Source: an uncultured Collinsella sp. | GTDB taxonomy: Bacteria > Actinomycetota > Coriobacteriia > Coriobacteriales > Coriobacteriaceae | Direction: 5' to 3' | NCBI GenBank assembly: GCA_900555745.1 | Contig: USMH01000018.1 | Span: 1-11,790, forward strand | Length of the DNA stretch: 11,790 nt | Shown: piece by piece, positions 6,989 through 11,790 of the stretch | Layout of the letters: the number at the start of each line of letters is the position of its first letter | Position numbering within the stretch: the first letter of the stretch is position 1 | The notes under the pieces: model-generated | The model's input: only the letters and a program-made list of their open reading frames with translations | Told to the model about the DNA's origin: nothing | Database searches by the model: none | Made by a program: the position numbers and the translations under genes

Positions 6989-7158
6989 CTAGTCATTGGG
7001 GACGTTCTTAAACGACTAGTTGTTGGGGACAGTCTTCCCAGATGGCATGTGGCACTTGGGGACACTCCCCAAGTGCCGGCAGTTTGGGACGGTCCTTTTC
7101 GGCCGCTCGCAAAGAGTGTCCCTCTCGACTAGTCATTTAAGAACGTCCCCAATGACTA
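6989..7158. repeat. Composite inverted repeat of nested REP-like hairpins with GGGAC motifs
   Basis: The outer arms 6990-7020 and 7128-7158 are inverted copies of 31 bases with one difference. Each arm is itself a hairpin: CTAGTC...GACTAG on the left, and CTAGTCATT (7129-7137) with AATGACTA (7151-7158) on the right. The centre holds a perfect 12-base palindrome (7051-7062 and 7066-7077, loop CAC). GGGAC followed by two bases and TC recurs about six times in both orientations (near 6998, 7024, 7058, 7086, 7115, 7143). No coding potential is seen. The layout resembles paired REP units mobilised by REP-associated tyrosine transposases, or a MITE; no transposase is in the window. Confidence 0.8.
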
Positions 7159-7195
7159 AAACGCCGCCTGTGATGGTGTTCACAGGCGGCGTTTT
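7158..7195. terminator. Bidirectional intrinsic terminator between the 84-residue gene and nhaA
   Basis: A perfect 16-base stem (7158-7173 and 7180-7195) encloses a six-base loop. The stem begins with AAAA and ends with TTTT, so it gives a T-run for transcripts from either side. It would end the plus-strand gene (after the repeat) and nhaA on the minus strand, whose stop codon is only 18 bases away. Confidence 0.9.
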
Positions 7196-7212
7196 CAAAC
7201 TTGTATGTGCTC

Positions 7213-8571
7213 TTACTCGCCCTTGGGCGCGGGGTGTTTGCAGACCACGCTCATGTAGATCATGCCGAGCACGGCTGCGGTGACCGAACCGGCAAGGATG
7301 GCGGCCTTGGCAGCCAGAACCTCAAACTGAGCCGTCGGGAAGGCAAGGCCACTGATGAGGATCGACATGGTAAAGCCGATGCCGCCCAGAATGCCCACAC
7401 CGGCAATCATGTGCCAGTTAACGTTGTGCGGCAGCTCGCAGGCCTTGAGCTTGACCAAGGCAAACGTCATGCCAAAGATGCCGATCGGCTTGCCCAGCAG
7501 CATGCCAAAGTACACGCCGAGCGTCACCGGGTCGGTGAGCAGCGTGCTCATGTCCACGCCCACCAGGCGAACCTGTGCGTTGACGAACGCGAAGATCGGC
7601 AGGATCACAAAGTTGACCGGCGTGGAGATCAGACGCTCCATGCGGATGAGCGGCGGGGTCACGCGGTGCATGACGCGCTCGACCTTGGTGGTCGAGACGG
7701 TAAAGTCATGCTGGCCCAGGATGTGTGCCTCGTCGTCGTAGCGGTCGTCGAGCAGCGGCAGGCACTCGCCCAGCCAATCGGTGAGGCTATCGAGCTTAAC
7801 GCCGCACTTGGCCGGAATGGTGAAGGCCAGGATGACGCCGGCGAGCGTGGCATGTACGCCACTCTTGAACATGCAGAACCACAACAGCAGACCCAGTACC
7901 GAATACGGGGCAAGGCGGTAATGCTGCGTCTTGTTGAGCCACACGAGCGCGCAGGTCACAAGCGCGGCGGCGCCCAACCAAAACGGATTGGGGCTCTGAC
8001 CGTAGAAGATGGCGATGGCGGCGATGGAGATGAGGTCGTCGGCGATGGCGAGCGTCGAGAAGAACACGCGCACGCCGTTGGGCACGCGGTTGCCCAAAAG
8101 CGACAGCACGCCCAATGCAAAGGCAATATCGGTTGCCATGGGGATGGCCCAGCCGTTGTGGGCGCCGGCATGGTTAAAGATCAGGTAGATGCAAGCGGGA
8201 ACGACGACGCCGCCCACGGCCGCCAGCATGGGAAGCATGGCCTGACGCGGATTCTTGAGCTCGCCAACTGTCATCTCGTACTTAAGCTCAATGCCCACGA
8301 GCAAAAAGAAGATCGCCATGAGGAAGTCGTTGACGAAAAGCTCGACGGTGAGACCGGCCGTCAGGTTGCCCAGACCCACATACAGCGGGGTCTCCAAAAA
8401 GTGATGGATAGCCTCGTAGGCATCGGTGTTGGCGCAAATGACGGCGGCGATGGCGGCGAAGACCATGACGGCGGCGGAAATCGTGCCGTTCTCGGCGATG
8501 CGCTCCCAGATGTCGTGACGTTCAAAGCGCTTGCGCTCACGAACGTTGAACAGCTGCTCAGTTGCTGCCAT
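7213..8571 (-). CDS. nhaA: Na+/H+ antiporter NhaA
   Basis: NhaA is an inner-membrane antiporter that expels sodium in exchange for protons and supports pH and salt homeostasis. The protein has 452 residues and about twelve hydrophobic segments. FFLLVGIELKYEMTVGEL (88-105), ATDIAFALGVLSLLG (146-160) with Asp148, and LAIADDLISI (174-183) with the paired Asp178-Asp179 match Asp133 and Asp163-Asp164 of E. coli NhaA. Lys361 in LGKPIGIF matches Lys300. The central hydrophilic loop (about 265-305) and both ends are longer than in the 388-residue E. coli protein. The ATG follows AAAGGAG by six bases. The leader carries a terminator-like hairpin, which suggests control by attenuation. Confidence 0.95.
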   Translation of the reverse strand: MAATEQLFNVRERKRFERHDIWERIAENGTISAAVMVFAAIAAVICANTDAYEAIHHFLETPLYVGLGNLTAGLTVELFVNDFLMAIFFLLVGIELKYEMTVGELKNPRQAMLPMLAAVGGVVVPACIYLIFNHAGAHNGWAIPMATDIAFALGVLSLLGNRVPNGVRVFFSTLAIADDLISIAAIAIFYGQSPNPFWLGAAALVTCALVWLNKTQHYRLAPYSVLGLLLWFCMFKSGVHATLAGVILAFTIPAKCGVKLDSLTDWLGECLPLLDDRYDDEAHILGQHDFTVSTTKVERVMHRVTPPLIRMERLISTPVNFVILPIFAFVNAQVRLVGVDMSTLLTDPVTLGVYFGMLLGKPIGIFGMTFALVKLKACELPHNVNWHMIAGVGILGGIGFTMSILISGLAFPTAQFEVLAAKAAILAGSVTAAVLGMIYMSVVCKHPAPKGE

Positions 8572-8585
8572 GGGCGGCTCCTTTC

Positions 8586-8601
8586 ACGGGAAAGCTCCCG
8601 T
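8586..8601 (-). promoter_or_regulatory. Small hairpin next to the nhaA ribosome-binding site
   Basis: ACGGGA (8586-8591 on the plus strand) pairs perfectly with TCCCGT (8596-8601) around a four-base loop. On the nhaA transcript this hairpin ends one base before AAAGGAG. It does not hide the ribosome-binding site but could stabilise or present it, or form part of a larger leader fold. Confidence 0.5.
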
Positions 8602-8604
8602 CTT

Positions 8605-8640
8605 AAAAAAGCACGGCCCGCCCAAGTGGCGGCGCCGCGC
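8605..8640 (-). terminator. Intrinsic terminator or attenuator in the nhaA leader
   Basis: On the minus strand, a GC-rich stem (8628-8637 with 8614-8622, nine pairs, one bulged base, five-base loop ACTTG) is followed directly by six Ts (8605-8610). This is a complete rho-independent terminator pointing towards nhaA. Only 33 bases lie between the T-run and the ATG, and they hold a hairpin and the ribosome-binding site, with no visible promoter. Transcripts of nhaA should therefore pass through it, which fits attenuation. It could also simply back up the ppaC terminator. Confidence 0.65.
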
Positions 8641-8715
8641 TCTAACGTATTACGCTTGCATCTAGCCTACCCTGCACGACAAGCGCGCAGGCGCGGCCGA
8701 AAAGCGGAACCACAG

Positions 8716-8736
8716 GTTGAACATTATTTGCTCAAC
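8716..8736. repeat. Dyad in the ppaC-nhaA gap
   Basis: Read on the minus strand, GTTGAGCA and TGTTCAAC are inverted copies (one mismatch, a G-U pair in RNA) around AATAA. It lies about 145 bases before the nhaA start and about 50 bases past the pyrophosphatase terminator. It has the size and spacing of a dimeric repressor site but could also be a leader hairpin. Confidence 0.4.
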
Positions 8737-8779
8737 GGCACGGGCACGCCTGTCCAGGAGACGATGCGGCGCCGTGCAC

Positions 8780-8819
8780 AAAAAACGACCGGAGCGCGGG
8801 GCGTCCGCGATCCGGTCGT
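8780..8819 (-). terminator. Intrinsic terminator of the pyrophosphatase gene
   Basis: ACGACCGGA (8785-8793) pairs with TCCGGTCGT (8811-8819). The stem continues inward by five more pairs (8795-8799 with 8805-8809) after one mismatch. On the minus strand it is followed by six Ts (8780-8785). It begins 20 bases past the pyrophosphatase stop codon. Confidence 0.9.
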
Positions 8820-8838
8820 GGCGTTTGGTCAACTAAAC

Positions 8839-9762
8839 CTAGCAGGCGGCCATGATGGGGGCAGCGACCTGCTTCTTACGGGAGAGGACGCCCGGCATCC
8901 AGACGCCGTCGTGCTCGTCGGCAATGCCCAGGCCCTTCTGAGCAGCCTCGGTCTCGCCCTCGAGCAGGACCTGCGAGCCCTCCTCCATGATGTCGGTGAT
9001 GCACAGGACAATGCCGTCGGCACCCTTCTCGGCGGCGTAGGCGCGCATGGCCTCGCGAATCTCGTCAATCATGCCGAGCGCGCGGCTCTTGTCGACGGTC
9101 TCGTACTGGCCGATGAGCAGCTTCTTGCCAGCGGGCTCGAACATCTTGATGTCGTTGCCGACCATCTCGGCTGCAGTGAAGGAGCCGGACGGACGGGTAA
9201 GGAAGACCTCCATACCAAACTTGACCGGGTCGACGCCCACCTGCTCGCCGAGCTTGGCGGCGACGGCGCGGTCGACATCGGTGGTGGTGGGGCTCTTGAG
9301 CATGAGCGTGTCGGTCATCATGGCCGAGAGCAGCAGCTTGGCCTGGACGTCGGAAAGCTCAACGCCGAGCACGCCGGCGAGCTTGGTGACGATGGTGCAG
9401 CTGGAGCCCCAGGGCAGGCAGATGTAGTGCAGCGGGCCGGCGGTCTCGAAGTCGCCGATGCGGTGATGGTCGACGACGCCAAAGACCGTGGCGTCCTTAA
9501 GGCCGGCGACGGACTGGGCGGACTCGTTGTGGTCGGTGAGGACAACGAGCTGACCGGCCTCGACGGACTCGATCACGCGAGGCTCGGCAATGCCGGCGTC
9601 GGCGAGCAGCTTGGCGGACTCTGCCGGAAGCTGACCAAGGGCGCAGGCCTCGTAGGTGTTGCCGGCATACTCAACCTGGTTGAGCAGCTGGGACAGGACG
9701 ACGGCGCTCATGATGGCGTCGTTATCGGGGTTCTGGTGACCAAAGACAAGAACGTTTGCCAT
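8839..9762 (-). CDS. ppaC: Manganese-dependent inorganic pyrophosphatase, family II
   Basis: This cytoplasmic DHH-superfamily enzyme hydrolyses pyrophosphate to phosphate and so pulls biosynthetic reactions forward. The 307-residue length is standard. The metal site is complete: His9, Asp13 and Asp15 in GHQNPDNDAI, Asp77 in LTDHNE, and the DHH motif Asp98-His99-His100 (VVDHHR), with Asp151 in MMTDTLMLKSPTTT. The C-terminal DHHA2 domain ends in SRKKQVAAP, with Arg295 and Lys296 as the phosphate-binding residues. There is no CBS/DRTGG insert, so it should not be nucleotide-regulated. The ATG follows GGAGG by six bases. It appears to be a single-gene unit with its own terminator. Confidence 0.95.
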   Translation of the reverse strand: MANVLVFGHQNPDNDAIMSAVVLSQLLNQVEYAGNTYEACALGQLPAESAKLLADAGIAEPRVIESVEAGQLVVLTDHNESAQSVAGLKDATVFGVVDHHRIGDFETAGPLHYICLPWGSSCTIVTKLAGVLGVELSDVQAKLLLSAMMTDTLMLKSPTTTDVDRAVAAKLGEQVGVDPVKFGMEVFLTRPSGSFTAAEMVGNDIKMFEPAGKKLLIGQYETVDKSRALGMIDEIREAMRAYAAEKGADGIVLCITDIMEEGSQVLLEGETEAAQKGLGIADEHDGVWMPGVLSRKKQVAAPIMAAC

Positions 9763-9888
9763 GGATATCCTCCACTTGATATGTGTACTTGGACGTAGCT
9801 ATGGTAGCACGCCGATGCCGAGCCTTCGCAGACGGAAGGGCCACGGCATATTTTGGGGTAGGCACGGGGGCCAAGGCTGTCCCTTTTA

Positions 9889-9927
9889 CACCATGTTGGT
9901 GCAAAGTAACCTGACCCCCTTGCACCA
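9889..9927. repeat. REP-like overlapping hairpins after the ROK kinase gene
   Basis: TGGTGCAA (9897-9904) is an inverted copy of TTGCACCA (9920-9927) around a 15-base loop. CACCA (9889-9893) also pairs with TGGTG (9897-9901), so the two hairpins exclude each other. On the minus strand the larger one begins one base past the kinase stop codon and holds GGGGGTCAGG; AAAAGGGACAG follows. No T-run follows, so it is not a typical terminator. The GGGAC wording matches the repeats at 6989-7158 and 10937-10977. Confidence 0.55.
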
Positions 9928-9928
9928 G

Positions 9929-10882
9929 CTATTTACCGGCGGCGCGCAGGGCTACGTAGGCGGCACCGATGATGCCGGCGTCGTTGCCGAGCGAAGCGAC
10001 CTTAATGGGCGTCTCGCGCGAGGCGGAAAGCGCGTAGCGCTGGAAGTGCTCACGAACGGCGTCGAGGTAGACATCGGCCGAGGCAGACGCGCCGCCGCCG
10101 ATGAGGAACATCTCGGGATCGACCACGTTGGCAATAAGCGCCAGTGCGCGACCGAGATAGTCGGCCATGGTATCGGCCGCGGCCAGCGCGAGCTTGTCGC
10201 CCTCGCGGCAGGCCTGGAACACGTCCTTGGAATCTGAGGGGCCGGTGAGCTCGATGGGCTCGACGCCCGCCTTCTTGCACTCGGCAAGGTAGTTGCTCAC
10301 CACGCCGGTGGCGCTGGAATACTGCTCCAGGTGGCCATGGCCGCCGCAGCCGCAGGTGCGCTCCTCAGCCGGGTTCAGGCACATGTGGCCAATCTCGCCG
10401 CCGGCGCCCACAACGCCCGATACCACGTCGCCGTTGACGATAACGCCGCCGCCCACGCCGGTACCGATGGTGACCATCACCACGTTCTGCACGCCCTTGG
10501 CAGAGCCGAGCCAGGCCTCGCCCATGGCGGCGGCGTTGGCATCGTTCTCGTACTTAACGACCGCGTCGGGGCAGTGCTGCTGAATGGCGATCCTCAGCTC
10601 GGGCAGGTTGATGGCAATGTTGGCCTTGACCTTGGCATCGCCCGATGCCGGGATGGGGCACGGAACGGCAAGGCCAATGCCCGCCACAAAGGCGCGCGGA
10701 ATCCGTGCCTTGGCGACCACCTGGTCGATAGCCTCGGTCACCGCGGCAAAGCCCGCAGCGTCAACGATGGGAGGCGTAGGCACGCTGGCCTTGGCCAGCA
10801 GGTTGCCGTCCTCGTCGAACAGACCCTCCTTAACCGAAGTGCCGCCGACGTCAATGCCGATGTAGTACTGCTTAGGTTCCAT
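9929..10882 (-). CDS. ROK-family sugar kinase, probable glucokinase
   Basis: This is a cytoplasmic ATP-dependent sugar kinase of the ROK family with 317 residues. The phosphate-binding motif GIDVGGTSVKEG lies at 9-20. ENDANAAAMGE carries the catalytic Asp114. GTGVGGGVIVNG (140-151) and GEIGHM (162-167, substrate- and zinc-binding Glu163/His166) follow. The zinc loop reads TCGCGGHGHLEQY: Cys177 and Cys179 are present, but the usual third cysteine is His184. There is no N-terminal helix-turn-helix, so it is a kinase and not a ROK repressor. I use the ATG at 10882 (MEPKQYYIGIDVGG), with AAAGG nine bases upstream; a longer reading to 10948 lacks support. Glucose is the likely substrate, but N-acetylated sugars or fructose cannot be excluded. 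Confidence 0.9.
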   Translation of the reverse strand: MEPKQYYIGIDVGGTSVKEGLFDEDGNLLAKASVPTPPIVDAAGFAAVTEAIDQVVAKARIPRAFVAGIGLAVPCPIPASGDAKVKANIAINLPELRIAIQQHCPDAVVKYENDANAAAMGEAWLGSAKGVQNVVMVTIGTGVGGGVIVNGDVVSGVVGAGGEIGHMCLNPAEERTCGCGGHGHLEQYSSATGVVSNYLAECKKAGVEPIELTGPSDSKDVFQACREGDKLALAAADTMADYLGRALALIANVVDPEMFLIGGGASASADVYLDAVREHFQRYALSASRETPIKVASLGNDAGIIGAAYVALRAAGK

Positions 10883-10936
10883 GGGAGCCCACCTTTCTCG
10901 TTTAAACATTGCCTGTATGGTACCGCTCCCAAGGCA

Positions 10937-10977
10937 AAAACCTACCAAAAAGGGACAGGTTTGTTTTGGCAGGTTTT
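10937..10977. repeat. REP-like inverted repeat upstream of the ROK kinase
   Basis: AAAACCTACCAAAA (10937-10950) and TTTTGGCAGGTTTT (10964-10977) are inverted copies with one difference, around the loop AGGGACAGGTTTG. The GGGACAGG wording in the loop relates it to the other intergenic repeats in the window. On the kinase strand it starts about 55 bases before the ATG, so it may overlap the promoter or lie in the leader. Confidence 0.6.
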
Positions 10978-11172
10978 ATCTGGGGAAACGCAGAGTACGA
11001 GATTCGGTTCGCTGGCCGCTATATCGGTTCGGTCCCGTCCTCGGACCGATCATTCCTCAACACGACACTACTCAGATGTTTATCATTTAAAACGCTCTGA
11101 TTTTACAAGTGGGGCGTCTTTTGATTTTATCATTCTCGAACTTTTCAATAACTCAATAGAGATGCTTAGGCG

Positions 11173-11184
11173 TTGACTATACTT
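11173..11184 (+). promoter_or_regulatory. Candidate promoter and GntR-type operator before the GntR gene
   Basis: TATACT (11178-11183) within CTATACTT matches the octamer found before tatA and the aminotransferase, and lies 36 bases before the TTG start. TTGACT (11173-11178) overlaps it and could instead be a -35 box, but no good -10 lies 17 bases on. GACTATAC (11175-11182) fits the loose HutC-type operator pattern GTNTANAC at all but one fixed position, so autoregulation is possible. Confidence 0.4.
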
Positions 11185-11219
11185 TCTTTTATTCTCAATC
11201 AAGTTGGAAAGGAGGTTCC

Positions 11220-11790
11220 TTGATTCCCAAATACGAGGCGATAGCTGCAGATATTCGTCGAAGTATCGAGGATGGCGCTCTTAAACCGGGCGATAAGCTT
11301 CCCACCGTCGTTGAGTTCTGCGAGCTCTATAGCGTTTCCAAAATCACCGTCAAACGAGCTATCGAGCAAATCACCGAGGAAGGTCTTATTACCAGCCGTC
11401 GTGGATCGGGTACCTACGTTAAGGACACGGCGGGACTTCCCGGCCAGGCGTTTTTTCAGGGCAAAAACGACCGTGCCCAGGGCTTTTCATATGAGCACCG
11501 CGGGGAGAAGGTGACCTCGGTGGTCTACGATTTCTCGATCGTTAATCCACCAGCGGACATCGCAGCCCAGCTGGGAATTGCCGAGGATGACTTTGCCTAT
11601 CACGTCGTGCGCGTGCGTCAGGCCGATGAGAAGCCCATCGTTATCGAGTACACCTACATGCCCCTCGAGCTGATTCCAGGCCTTAAAAAGAAGGACCTGT
11701 ACGGATCGCTCTACCGCTTCATCCGAGAGCAATGCGGGCTGAAGATTTCGAGCTTCCACCGTACCATTCGCGCCGTGGCAGCAACCGAGG
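11220..11790 (+). CDS. GntR-family (HutC/UTRA) transcriptional regulator, C-terminus cut by window edge
   Basis: This is a transcriptional repressor-type regulator with an N-terminal winged helix-turn-helix and a C-terminal UTRA effector domain. The window shows 190 codons of a usual total near 240. The DNA-binding part covers about residues 3-67: YEAIAADIRRSIEDGALKPG, then KLPTVVEFCELYSVSKITVK and GLITSRRGSGTYV. The UTRA domain begins near 88 and includes VVRVRQADEKPIVIEYTYMP and DLYGSLYRF; this fold binds sugar phosphates or related small molecules. I use the TTG at 11220, four bases after AAGGAGG, because no ATG is available. It diverges from the ROK kinase, so a sugar-related effector is plausible but unproven. 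Its target operon probably lies to the right, outside the window. Confidence 0.9.
   Translation, partial: MIPKYEAIAADIRRSIEDGALKPGDKLPTVVEFCELYSVSKITVKRAIEQITEEGLITSRRGSGTYVKDTAGLPGQAFFQGKNDRAQGFSYEHRGEKVTSVVYDFSIVNPPADIAAQLGIAEDDFAYHVVRVRQADEKPIVIEYTYMPLELIPGLKKKDLYGSLYRFIREQCGLKISSFHRTIRAVAATE

Larger units (their letters stand above)
10883..11219. other. 337-base intergenic region between the ROK kinase and the GntR gene
   Basis: I see no gene here. From left to right it holds the kinase leader and promoter region (about 10883-10935), a REP-like inverted repeat (10937-10977), a dyad TCGGTCC...GGACCGA (11029-11049, seven-base loop), and a visibly AT-rich stretch (about 11060-11215) that ends in the GntR promoter and ribosome-binding site. 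TCGGTTCG occurs twice just before or within the dyad (from about 11003 and 11024). The two genes diverge, so the region serves both promoters. Confidence 0.7.

Noticed and set aside
7201..9798. Very long plus-strand open frame (865 codons) across nhaA and ppaC
   Set aside because: It lies antisense to two well-recognised genes. Its product is a mix of His, Gly, Asp and Arg with no family features, as expected from the reverse of GC-rich genes with strong third-position bias.
10883..10948. Longer start for the ROK kinase at 10948
   Set aside because: The added 22 residues match no ROK N-terminus and the frame would begin in the repeat; the ATG at 10882 has an AAAGG site.
11093..11130. Possible terminator (ACGC...GCGT followed by CTTTTGATTTT) in the GntR upstream region
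   Set aside because: The stem is only four or five pairs with a large loop, and no plus-strand gene precedes it.
10331..11176. Plus-strand open frame over the ROK kinase and the following gap
   Set aside because: It is antisense to the kinase motifs, and its tail crosses the repeat and the AT-rich region with no sign of coding selection.
1..11790. CRISPR array, tRNA, rRNA, phage or toxin-antitoxin locus
   Set aside because: I saw no regularly spaced direct repeats, tRNA cloverleaf, rRNA sequence, phage genes or paired small toxin-antitoxin genes on either strand. Short RNAs without an obvious fold could still be missed by eye.

Overview
The window is high-GC bacterial DNA, packed with short-spaced genes that are almost all on the minus strand. 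The gene families, the strong GC bias at third codon positions, the archaeal-type topoisomerase I and the intergenic GGGAC repeats suggest an actinobacterium of the Coriobacteriia, perhaps Collinsella-like. That placement is inferred from family resemblance and memory, not from a search.

Positions 4758 to 1 (minus strand) hold a tight gene string read as tatA, tatC, hypA, hypB and a type IA topoisomerase that runs off the left edge. The junctions are a TAATG overlap, then 6, 54 and 54 bases. The string joins the Tat export machinery to the nickel-insertion chaperones of NiFe hydrogenases, a sensible pairing because exported hydrogenases travel by Tat. A CTATACTT promoter box and a dyad sit in front of tatA. 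Positions 6582 to 4912 (minus) hold a MocR-type aspartate aminotransferase followed by a lone STAS anti-sigma-factor antagonist.

Positions 6732-6986 (plus) encode an 84-residue protein I do not recognise. It is followed by a composite inverted repeat (6989-7158) and a perfect bidirectional terminator (7158-7195). Positions 8571 to 7213 (minus) are nhaA. Its leader contains a complete intrinsic terminator hairpin just ahead of the start codon, the best candidate in the window for undescribed regulation. Positions 9762 to 8839 (minus) are a manganese-dependent family II pyrophosphatase with its own terminator. Positions 10882 to 9929 (minus) are a ROK-family sugar kinase, probably glucokinase.

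A 337-base gap (10883-11219) separates the kinase from a divergent, right-truncated GntR/HutC regulator (plus). The gap holds a REP-like inverted repeat, a second dyad and an AT-rich stretch carrying the regulator's promoter. Most of the window is ordinary housekeeping and accessory metabolism. I found no CRISPR array, phage region, transposase gene, tRNA or rRNA, and no clear new multi-gene system. The unexplained signals are non-coding: the nhaA leader, the GGGAC-type repeats in three intergenic regions, and the dyad over the tatA promoter.
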